This document shows, in pieces, positions 1 through 10,513 of a DNA stretch of 10,513 nucleotides. Source of the DNA: Ochromonadaceae sp. CCMP2298 (Eukaryota; Sar; Synurophyceae; Ochromonadales; Ochromonadaceae). Position 1 is the first letter of the stretch; each line of letters opens with the position of its first letter. The notes beneath the pieces were generated by a model. The model was given only the letters and a program-made list of their open reading frames with translations. It had not been told where the DNA came from and did not search any database. The stretch lies in NCBI GenBank assembly GCA_026770595.1, contig MU634086.1, positions 1 to 10,513 of the forward strand, given 5' to 3'. A program made the translations under genes and the position numbers.

Positions 1-1
1 C

Positions 2-829
2 CTTGATTTCATTCGCCTTAATATGGCGACTGATCGTGAAGAAGGGTGGCCGTTACCAGTGATCAGTCAAGTTATGCACCGATTAGGAGAGAAACGTGCC
101 AAGATTTATGGCACCATGGATATGACGTCGGGTTACCATCAGGCCCCGATCGCCGCGGAAAGTAGAATCTTTACTGCCTTTATCACCTTCATGGGCGTGT
201 TCCAATGGACGCGCGTTCCTATGGGACTGAAAAGTGCAGGATCTTATTTCCAGCGTGTAATGGCAACGGTAGTTTTAGCCGGTTTGATTTACATAATCTG
301 TGAACTATACCTAGACGATATACTCGTCTTCGGTTCGGATGAGAATGATTTCGTATCAAACCTCCGCAAAGTATTTGTGCAGCTTCCCAGACACAAAGTA
401 ACTTTAGGCCCGGCAAAATGCAAATTCGGGTTCAAAACGATCGAATACGTGGGTCACACGATAACTCCAGAGGGTCTTACCTTCTCGGAGAAGAAAAGGG
501 AGAAGGTGCTCGAGTTCCCACCTCCCAAAACAGCAAAAGAGTTACTTTCCTTTTTAGGGCTAGTAAACCACTTTAGAGCGCATGTTTGTGACTTGGCCAA
601 GTACGAACATCCTCTACGCGCTCTGATAGAGAGCGGCAAATACAACAAACAACAGAAGATTATCTGGACACCTGAAACTGAAGAAGTTTTCTATCAGTTA
701 AGGGATATAGTGGGAAACTGTCCCCAACTACATTTTTATGATCCTAAATTGCCACTGTGGGTGATGACTGATGCCTCTGACTACGGTATCGGGGCCTACT
801 TCTACCAAGTAGTTAATGGAGAAGTTTAA
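2..829 (+). pseudogene. pol: pol fragment: reverse transcriptase and start of RNase H (5' truncated by window)
   Basis: The frame is already open at the window edge, and the residues before the first Met (LDFIRLN) fit the RT palm, so position 23 is not a real start. Residue numbers below count from that Met. The first catalytic Asp is in MDMTSGYHQ (about residue 33). The YLDD box is at 96-99, within LYLDDILVFGS. The thumb/connection region (FLGLVNHFR, about 177-184) follows. RNase H opens at about 245 with MTDASDYGIGA, which holds its first acidic residue. The frame stops at TAA 827-829, well before RNase H is complete; the rest is found in another frame just downstream. The enzyme would copy element RNA into DNA in virus-like particles. 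I call it a pseudogene because of that break. Confidence 0.9.
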
Positions 830-840
830 GTGTTTCCCTT

Positions 841-2511
841 CACGGGGCGCAACTCCGTTGGAGTGTGATAGAAAAGGAGGGGTTCGCCATCTTTTATACG
901 CTGACTCATAATGAGCATCTTTTACGAGATGTCCACTTCACTTTGAAGACGGATCACCGTAATCTAACGTTTATTAACTCCGAAGGTTCGCCTAAGGTAT
1001 ATCGTTGGAAACTCCGGCTTCAGGAGTTTGATTTTGATTGTGAGTATGTCAAAGGAGAGGACAACCCAATCGCGGACATAATGTCCAGACAGTGTCCCAA
1101 ATTAGGGGATTCATACTGTGGAGAATACAAGGACGGAGTTCCGCCGGTTCTAGCGAATCTTCTTCAACACCAAGAAGCTCAAAATAAAAGACTACATATC
1201 CCTGATAAGGAATATAGCCTTATTGCAAGCTGCCACAATTCCGGCCTGGTAGGCCACTTTGGAGTTGACACGACTATGAAACAATTAGTCGATAGAGGTA
1301 TTTCGTTCAAGAAAATGAGAGAACTTGTTAAGATCTTCATTAAGAATTGCCCTATCTGCCAAAAGATGCGCCTGGTTCACCAGTGCATACGCGCACATTC
1401 ATTTACCTTGGCTTCTTACGAACCTTGGGAATTGGCAAATATAGATTCCATAGGTCCCTTACCACCGGACGAAAACGGAAATATATATATCATAGTAATT
1501 GTTTGCTGTTTCACCCGCTGGGTAGAACTGTATCCAGTGAAAGATGCATCTGCGAAAGAAGCCGCCAAGGTTCTCTTGACACATTGCGGGAGGTTTAGTT
1601 ATCCCTCCACGATTAGATCCGATAACGGTTCTCAATTCGTAAACGCAGTAATTGCAGAGCTCTTACTGTTGTTAGGTATTAACCACGAACTAATAACACC
1701 CTACTCCCATGAGGAGAATGGGATAGTAGAGAGAATGAACAAGGAGGTGATGCGTCACCTTCGTGATATCTGCTTAGACAAGCGCGCGACAGACATCTGG
1801 GGTTCCCACTGTCTACCGTTCGTGCAGAGAATTCTGAACTCTCAAGAGAAAACCAGTACTGGAGTTTCTCCCGCAGAACTTTTGTTCGGCTCGACTGTTA
1901 GTCTCGGCCGCGAGATTTTGCGTCGTCCATTTAGGGAGGAGTCAGCGGATCCACCGCAACAACTCTCGGCACATATGGACAAGATGTTAACAACACAAGC
2001 AACTTTGATAAAGATTGCACAGGAGAAACAATTGGCGACTGATAGTCACAATATGTCACTCAAAGAACCCGCATACGATGACTATCCGGTAAATTCTTAT
2101 GTGCTATTCGCACATCCAGACGGACCGAAAGATAAAATGTCTTGTCGCCGTACTGGTCCCTACCAGGTCGTTAACCACATTGGTAATACGTACACGATTG
2201 AACATTTAATCACTGGTAAACACAGGAATACTCATGTTGGTAATTTAATTACTTTCAATTATGATGCGACTCGCACAGATCCTAAGGATATCGCCATGTA
2301 TGACGATAACGAGTTCGTAGTCGAATCTATTCTCAATCACCGTGGTGATCGTAATAGACGTACTCAGATGGAATTCCTGGTCCGCTGGGCCGGTTTCACC
2401 GTCGAATACGACACCTGGGAACCATATGGTAACCTCAGAGATACCGATCAGTTGATCGAGTATTTACAAGCGAATCGCATGCGATCGCTTATACCTGCTA
2501 AACATAAGTGA
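841..2511 (+). pseudogene. pol: pol fragment: rest of RNase H, integrase, GPY/F module, chromodomain
   Basis: Homology starts at about 841 (HGAQLRW), without an ATG, as expected for a frame-shifted continuation of the upstream fragment. Residues below count from the GTG at 865. RNase H continues with EKEG (3-6), TDH (29-31) and ADIMSR (70-75). The zinc-binding integrase N-terminus uses H124, H131, C162 and C165. The catalytic core is D194, D253 (SDNGSQF) and E289 (VERMN), a DD35E spacing, so the integrase triad is intact. A GPY/F-type module lies at about 427-464 (GPYQVV). The chromodomain (about 483-540) has FLVRWAGF and DTWEP, with aromatic-cage candidates W508, Y515 and W518. The frame ends at TGA 2509-2511. 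Codon usage shows no break between the domains. Confidence 0.92.
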
Positions 2512-2655
2512 ATAACTTAATGTGCCCCAATCTTTTTTCTCTGTAGAGTTTTTCTAGGGATTAGTATGGTTTTCTTCTAGTTAGAAGATTCTCTTTTTGA
2601 CCTTTTTTCCTCTAAGTTTAGAAGTTTTATATATATACACAATAGCATAATTTCC

Positions 2656-2669
2656 GATGGAGGGGGGGC
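2656..2669 (+). promoter_or_regulatory. candidate polypurine tract (plus-strand DNA primer)
   Basis: A purine run, GATGGAGGGGGGG, lies about 145 bp after the pol stop and is followed within a few bases by CAGTCTGACGG. In LTR retrotransposons the polypurine tract sits directly 5' of the 3' LTR and primes plus-strand synthesis. Position and composition fit; the exact RNase H cleavage point cannot be read from one LTR. Confidence 0.6.
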
Positions 2670-2935
2670 AGTCTGACGGTATCATCCGTCCCGCGACATG
2701 TTTGTCCGTTACACGTTCCCTAGTACACGGTACGTACTTCCCCCTCACTTCGACCGTTACACTCCGCAACCTTTGCGTGGCTCTGCAGAGCCTCTGGCTG
2801 CTCCACTGCACGCCCTCATGCTCTCTTCTGCTGTGCTCTCTCTGTCTTGTAATGATCTTAACTTACAACTTATCTAGAAGACCTTACCTTGGGTCACAAG
2901 GGGAAGGATGTCAACGCTGCGACGCGAGAGTTCAA

Positions 2936-3010
2936 GGCAGAGGACTAAGACTTTAAAAAGTCAAAGCCCGTGCTGGAAAAGTTTTTCAACACGGGTTTTG
3001 CAAAAACCCT
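2936..3010 (+). repeat. intergenic direct repeat R1 with hairpin
   Basis: This stretch begins GGCAGAGGACT and ends at a TTTTGCAAAAACCC motif. It is nearly the same as 3656-3728, with only a handful of substitutions and one-base indels. Its core is an inverted repeat, CCCGTG (2967-2972) against CACGGG (2990-2995). It has no coding frame in common with its partner. Confidence 0.85.
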
Positions 3011-3117
3011 GCTCTGGGATTTCTTCACAAATTTTGAATCGGCTGAAAAGAAAAAATTCCACCAATTTTTCAATCTTCCCACCCACATTTTCCACTCAGC
3101 TCCAGAACACATATCTG

Positions 3118-3124
3118 TATAAAA
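3118..3124 (+). promoter_or_regulatory. TATA-like box in the presumed LTR
   Basis: TATAAAA lies about 445 bp after the proposed LTR start, a reasonable place for the U3 promoter of the element. There is no independent support beyond the motif and its position. Confidence 0.25.
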
Positions 3125-3299
3125 TGAGCAATTCTATAGTGATCGACTGACTTATTGATGCTTTAGCATACAGTTTACACATGATACTTCACATGTTAAC
3201 CAAAAATTAAGATCTGGCGGGCTTCAGCGGGGCAGAAATGGAGAGTGCGACGGGAGCTGGATGGCGGCCGTAGAAGCGGCGGCGAGAGGCCCGTAGAAT

Positions 3300-3517
3300 A
3301 ACCCTTCCAAAACCCACATTTCCTCAGGTACGTAATAACTAATCTTATTGATTAAAATCTACCTTCGGGTAAAATTTTTGGGGGGTGAAAATTACCCCCA
3401 AGTAGCAGTAACTTACTTGCGGACTGTTGAAGAAGAGCTGGGCTTCCATCCGCACTTAAAACCCTCGATCCGGAATAGTAATTTCGTACCGAGAAAATAG
3501 TGGGTTTTGGAAGGGTT
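3300..3517. repeat. 18-bp perfect inverted repeat, arms 183 bp apart
   Basis: AACCCTTCCAAAACCCAC at 3300-3317 is the exact reverse complement of 3500-3517. The match resumes after a one-base indel (ATTT against TATTT), so the true arm is longer. A third copy of the CCAAAACCCAC core lies at about 3602. This is consistent with a small non-autonomous element or a foldback repeat. The interior shows no gene. Confidence 0.8.
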
Positions 3518-3524
3518 TTCGTTG

Positions 3525-3565
3525 CCCGAGGGAGAGTTTGGCATCCCGAGGGCGCAGCCCGAGGG
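3525..3565 (+). repeat. CCCGAGGG motif, three copies
   Basis: The octamer CCCGAGGG occurs at 3525-3532, 3545-3552 and 3558-3565, with an inverted CCCTCGGG at about 3839. The meaning is unknown; it looks like debris of a dispersed repeat. Confidence 0.6.
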
Positions 3566-3655
3566 TGACAAACGCCTTCCCAGGAAAACAAAAAACCCTG
3601 CCAAAACCCACTTTTTTGAGGTGGCGAATATTTCTAACCGGTATTGTGTTTGTTT

Positions 3656-3757
3656 GGCAGAGGACTGGGACTTAAAAAAGTCAAAACCCGTGCTGGAAGA
3701 GTTTTCCAACACGGGTTTTGCAAAAAAAAACTGCCCCAACACGGGTTTTGCAAAAAA
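3656..3757 (+). repeat. intergenic direct repeat R2 plus a partial third copy
   Basis: This is the second copy of R1, offset by exactly 720 bp. The hairpin is stronger here: ACCCGTG (3686-3692) pairs with CACGGGT (3710-3716), and TGGAA with TTCCA inside it. The distal part, AACACGGGTTTTGCAAAAA, recurs straight away at 3738-3757, giving a partial tandem third copy. The open frame across it (NTGFAKK repeated) comes from the repeat and is not a credible gene. Confidence 0.85.
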
Positions 3758-3892
3758 ACCTCTGCCGAAAACTGGTCTTGGAAAAAAGAAAAACCCTGTC
3801 CCGACCGAGGGATCAAATACAATAAGACCCCTGTTCCGCCCTCGGGACGAAATTACTACATCCTGGACGAACTCTTGAAGATTAGGGTTAGG

Positions 3893-3924
3893 AGCCGGGT
3901 CGTTAAATCCTTGACGGCCCGGCT
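3893..3924. repeat. strong hairpin, 11-bp stem
   Basis: AGCCGGGTCGT pairs with ACGGCCCGGCT (one T-G wobble) around a 10-nt loop. Directly upstream, 3881-3892 reads ATTAGGGTTAGG, and TTTATAAAA follows at about 3932. No tRNA or other RNA family that I recognise fits. It may belong to the repeat element starting at 3952. Confidence 0.75.
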
Positions 3925-3951
3925 ATGGAGGTTTATAAAACCCATGGACGT

Positions 3952-4098
3952 AAAGCCGGGTTAACCCGGCTTTTTCAATTCCCAGGGGAATGCGGCAATA
4001 ATGAGGAGGATTCTGGGAATTATAAGGGGGAAACTGGGAATTATGAGTGGGAATATGGGAATTTAGGGTGAAAAAGAAGGGTAAAAAAAGCCGGCTTT
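3952..4098. repeat. possible miniature inverted-repeat element bounded by palindromes
   Basis: The left edge is a perfect 22-bp palindrome (3952-3973): AAAGCCGGGTT followed by its reverse complement. The right edge is a perfect 12-bp palindrome, AAAGCCGGCTTT (4087-4098). Inside them, the left CTTTTTCAATTCCCA (3970-3984) is an imperfect inverse of the right TGGGAATTT...GAAAAAG region, which has an insertion. There is no coding capacity in about 147 bp. It could be a MITE or a structured untranslated region; no target-site duplication is clear. Confidence 0.45.
4013..4070 (+). repeat. degenerate ~20-bp minisatellite, about three copies
   Basis: The units start CTGGGAATTATAAG, CTGGGAATTATGAG and TATGGGAATTTAG. 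They lie within the palindrome-bounded element. Confidence 0.6.
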
Positions 4099-4300
4099 GG
4101 CCATTATCGTGACCCAGGCTCCTAGAACTGTTGAAGAAGCAGCTGGGCATCCATCGAACTTCAACTGTTCAACGGTTCTTTACTTGATCCGCGCTCGCTT
4201 TGTTTATCTGTTCATTGGCATACACACAAGCCAACCCCCCCCCCATCCAGTTCACCGTCAACCTTCGAAGAGGCTCCTTAAATCCATCAGACTATCCACC

Positions 4301-5611
4301 ATGTCACTCGCCAATCACCAAAAAGACGGTAATCACGACTTTCCCGACTACCTACTTTCGAAGAACCAGCTCACCAGCGAGGAAAACGTCTCCCTTGTCG
4401 AAGCGGCTGCGGCGGGGAACTTGGCAGATGTGATTAAGTGGCTGGGTAGGGGCGCGAAGCCGGATTTCTTCTTCCGCCCGAAGGACCAAATGAATGCTTT
4501 GCATTTGGCTGCCGAGAAGGGGCACACGAAGATAGTCAAGGCGCTTTTGGCGGGCGGCGCGGAGGTCAACTGCCTCGCCGTTACGGAGAAAGCCACGGCC
4601 CTTACGCTGGCGGCGCAGCACGGAGACGCGGAGCTGTTGGAGGTGTTGCTGGCTGCCGGCGCGATCGTTAACCACGGTACCTAACGCACTGTATTTGCCG
4701 TTGATGTGCGACGTATTTTACGCCGTTGATGAACGCTCTGTATTTGCACTGTCGATGTGCGGCGCCCTGCACGGCGGGAACACGGACCTCCTCCTCTCAC
4801 CCCTACTTACTCTCAACCCTTGTCCTTTGCCCCCTACCCCCCCCTACTACCCCCTACATACCCCCTACATACCCCCTATATACCCCCTACATACCCCTGC
4901 ACCCCCCACCACCCCCGACCCCACAGGCAACGCCTACGGCAACACCGCCCTGCACGAGGCATGCCGCTGCGGACACATGCAGGCCATAGACGTGCTGCTG
5001 CGAGCGGGCGCCGCCGTGGCCGGCCCTGACTCCCAGAACAATAAGGTATTTAGGTGTGCAGAATAAGTATGTTAATATCAATATCATGTTAGTATCATAT
5101 TAGTATCATACAGTCAACATTGATATTAATTTTAGTATCATATAGTCAGTATTAATCTGTTCTCATCACAATTCTCACCATCCATATCAATCTATACTAC
5201 CCACCTACCTATCCCCCAGGGCTCCACCCCCACACACCTATACTGCCTCGGCTCCTCCAAGTCCCATCCCACCCAGGGGCTGCAAAGGCTATTGGACGGA
5301 GGAGCAGAGGTGGGTGTGAGGGACAAGCGCGGGGCGACGGCGCTGCTGAGCTGCTGTGCTAGCGGGCGGTAAGCTGTCATTTTTGTCTTTTTGTGGTCAT
5401 TTTTGTCATTTGTTATTCTCTGACATCACACTCTCTTCAATGCCCCCCTCCCCACTTATCCCCCACCCCACCCCTTCTTAGTCTGGACCTGATGAAGTTG
5501 CTCGTAGACGGGGGTGCCGACCCCCACACCAAGGACGACCAGGGGCAGGACGCATGCGCAGTGGCTGCATTCTACGGCCAGGAGCAGATGATCAAGGCAC
5601 TGCAGAAGTAG
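4301..5611 (+). CDS. ankyrin-repeat protein, four exons, 257 residues
   Basis: The exons I propose are 4301-4676, 4927-5045, 5220-5368 and 5482-5611. All three introns are GT..AG, and phases 1, 0 and 2 close exactly to 774 nt. The start is chosen for its CCACCATGT context and because residues before it are not protein-like. About seven ankyrin repeats follow: residues 28-58, 63-95 (ALHLAAEKGH), 97-125, 130-158 (GNTALHEACRCGH), 166-197 (a divergent repeat with TPTHLYCLG), 203-231 and a partial one at 236-257. Exon junctions restore repeat motifs, for example NHG|NAYGNTALHEA, which strongly supports the splicing. There is no signal peptide, membrane segment or catalytic domain, so it is probably an intracellular scaffold or binding protein of unknown partner. 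Intron 1 also holds a reading, GALHGGNTDLL (about 4762-4793), that looks like a decayed or alternative ankyrin exon. Confidence 0.88.
4677..4926 (+). other. ankyrin gene intron 1, C-rich
   Basis: This intron runs from GTACCT to CCCCACAG. Its first part contains two diverged copies of CTGTATTTGC...GATGTGCG (about 4690 and 4740). From 4850 to 4898 there is a tandem repeat of CCCCCTACATA, which forms a very long C-rich polypyrimidine tract before the acceptor. The same C-rich 3' architecture recurs in introns of the minus-strand gene. Confidence 0.8.
5090..5156 (+). repeat. TAGTATCATA repeats within ankyrin intron 2
   Basis: The AT-rich intron 2 (5046-5219) contains at least three copies of TAGTATCATA plus related TATAGTCAGTATTAAT pieces. 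It is simple intronic repeat with no coding frame. Confidence 0.6.
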
Positions 5612-5692
5612 GATCCATATATACATGTTACATGTTAGCTTGTGCTGTTGAATCGCGCAATTATTATACATCCTGCACTCATTCTGTAAAAA

Positions 5693-5698
5693 AATAAA
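5693..5698 (+). promoter_or_regulatory. candidate polyadenylation signal of the ankyrin gene
   Basis: AATAAA lies 82 bp after the ankyrin stop codon, in a short A-rich run preceded by TGTAA (5685-5689). Position and sequence fit a 3'-end signal. Confidence 0.5.
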
Positions 5699-5763
5699 AA
5701 ACGCTATTTTGCGACGAGAATACTCAACACCGGAGGGATTTGGTGGGCGGGCTGTGAATTGGG

Positions 5764-5797
5764 AACTGTCAACTGTCAACTGTCAACTGTCAACTGT
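5764..5797 (+). repeat. 7-bp tandem repeat (AACTGTC), about 4.9 copies
   Basis: This is a perfect array of AACTGTC in the convergent intergenic region, about 150 bp past the ankyrin stop. No gene overlaps it. Confidence 0.9.
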
Positions 5798-5835
5798 GGG
5801 GGGCTTTCGGTTGTTCAGCGGGGTCAGAGCTATTA

Positions 5836-5895
5836 ATGTCTCCTGTTAATGTCTCCTATTTATGTCTCCTATTTATGTCTCCTATTTATGTCTCC
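5836..5895 (+). repeat. 13-bp tandem repeat (ATGTCTCCTATTT), about 4.6 copies
   Basis: One diverged and three perfect units are followed by a truncated ATGTCTCC and then AG. Repeated in-frame ATG codons open a small frame, but the array itself is pyrimidine-rich and ends like a splice acceptor. Confidence 0.9.
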
Positions 5896-5897
5896 AG

Positions 5898-6010
5898 ACC
5901 CTCTGCCACTCCGTGCTAGTACAGTCCCCCGCGTGGGCTGTGGTGCGCTGTGGAAATCAAAAAGCGTAAATTGCAGCTCCGCAGGGCAAGGGACAAAGAC
6001 ACTCGACACC
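5898..6010 (+). other. doubtful orphan exon between acceptor-like and donor-like sites
   Basis: TCTCCAG (ending 5897) and CACC|GTAAGT (6011) bracket 113 nt whose base composition resembles exons rather than the AT-rich flanks. One frame reads a basic stretch, EIKKRKLQLRRARDKDTRH; others are also partly open. No known domain is visible, and it does not join to the ankyrin gene in frame without prompt stops. It could be part of a 3' UTR splice, a relic, or chance. Confidence 0.2.
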
Positions 6011-6133
6011 GTAAGTTATACATGTTATACATGTTATACGTGTTACCATACATGTCATCCACCATACATGCTTGTGCTTTTTGTGCACAATTGATTATTC
6101 AATATGCACACTATCCGCATATTATTAATTTCA

Positions 6134-10314
<4,181 letters not shown>

Positions 10315-10418
10315 CTGATTGCAGCAGTGCAGAGGGGTGGGATGTACGTGATATGGGATAGCAGGGAGGTAAAATAATATGTTAGATAACGAATATGGTA
10401 TGTAAGATATTGGATTAC

Positions 10419-10451
<33 letters not shown>

Positions 10452-10513
10452 TGTATGTATGTATGTATGTATGTATGTATGTATGTATGTATGTATATAT
10501 GTATGTATGTATG
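10315..10513 (-). other. partial intron at the window edge with (GTAT)n microsatellite
   Basis: The acceptor is CTGCAATCAG|AC next to exon 10314. From about 10423 to the window end the plus strand is almost pure GTAT repeat with one TATATGTATG interruption. The donor, and the exon before it, lie beyond the window. Confidence 0.85.

Larger units (their letters stand above)
1..2671 (+). mobile_element. Ty3/gypsy chromovirus-type LTR retrotransposon, 3' internal part
   Basis: The domain order on the plus strand is reverse transcriptase, RNase H, H2C2 integrase, GPY/F module and chromodomain, followed by a purine tract. This order, with the chromodomain last, is that of the Ty3/gypsy chromovirus lineage. 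Gag, protease, the start of RT and the 5' LTR lie left of the window. The copy is probably not autonomous, because the reading frame is broken within RNase H, although the integrase-chromodomain half is open. The chromodomain in this family is known to steer integration towards marked chromatin; whether it does so here is inference. Confidence 0.93.
2672..3180 (+). repeat. probable 3' LTR (left edge near 2672-2674, right edge not determined)
   Basis: Sequence immediately after the polypurine tract should be U3 of the 3' LTR; a start at TGACGG (2674) or TCTGACGG (2672) is plausible. The region has no credible coding frame, has repeated CCGTTACAC motifs (about 2706 and 2754), and contains a TATAAAA at 3118. 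The 5' LTR is outside the window, so the right end cannot be fixed by comparison. The end given is nominal, and the repeat at 2936 may be inside the LTR or just beyond it. Confidence 0.35.

Noticed and set aside
820-840. Programmed -1 frameshift in pol
   Set aside because: There is no canonical slippery heptamer, the location inside RNase H is atypical, and residues are missing at the junction.
2657-2956. Plus-strand frame after the polypurine tract
   Set aside because: It overlaps the presumed LTR start, has no recognisable domain, and its composition is that of a non-coding repeat.
3881-3892. Telomere-like ATTAGGGTTAGG
   Set aside because: There are fewer than two units, and it is isolated between genes; too short to call an internal telomeric tract.
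3507-3964. Open frames with NTGFAKK-type repeats
   Set aside because: The repetition follows the DNA repeat R2, open frames occur in several phases and on both strands, and no domain is visible.
3952-3975. Rho-independent terminator (palindrome plus T-run)
   Set aside because: The context is eukaryotic and the palindrome has no loop; it is better treated as part of a repeat element.
4097-4300. In-frame extension upstream of the ankyrin ATG (start at 4097)
   Set aside because: The frame is open, but the residues look like translated non-coding sequence, part of it is a dispersed repeat, and the ATG at 4301 has a good context.

Overview
The window is eukaryotic nuclear DNA. It holds a Ty3/gypsy retrotransposon with a C-terminal chromodomain, two intron-containing genes whose coding phases close exactly across GT..AG introns, and AT-rich microsatellite-bearing introns with C-rich 3' polypyrimidine tracts between GC-rich exons. 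This suits an intron-rich, repeat-rich unicellular eukaryote or alga. I cannot name the lineage from sequence alone.

Layout. (1) 1-2511 (+): 3' part of a chromovirus pol (reverse transcriptase, RNase H, zinc-binding integrase, GPY/F module, chromodomain), broken by a frame change inside RNase H at about 827-840. A polypurine tract (2656-2669) and a probable 3' LTR follow. (2) About 2930-4100: intergenic DNA packed with short repeats: a 70-bp hairpin-bearing repeat present twice exactly 720 bp apart, an 18-bp inverted repeat, a strong 11-bp stem hairpin, and a small element bounded by related AAAGCCGG palindromes. (3) 4301-5611 (+): a four-exon gene for a 257-residue ankyrin-repeat protein. 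(4) 5612-6133: convergent intergenic stretch with a polyA signal, 7-bp and 13-bp tandem repeats and one doubtful exon. (5) 6134-10314 (-): the 3' portion of a gene of at least 12 exons. It encodes a long N-terminal region I do not recognise, then an intact-looking protein kinase domain, a KEN-type ribonuclease domain as in IRE1 and RNase L, and a C-terminal coiled coil. The gene starts beyond the right edge; 842 residues are deducible here.

Most striking points. A 156-nt G tract with a single C (6429-6584) lies inside the KEN-coding part of the kinase gene; it is about 50 prolines if translated, and the frame downstream depends on its length or on a 50-nt intron. Several introns of this gene carry at their 3' end a near-copy of the end of the preceding exon, and several share internal sequence with one another. 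Both point to recent intron gain or spread (tandem-duplication or introner type). The ankyrin gene and the kinase-KEN gene are convergent neighbours. Together they carry the three domain types fused in vertebrate RNase L, but nothing in the sequence shows that they work together.
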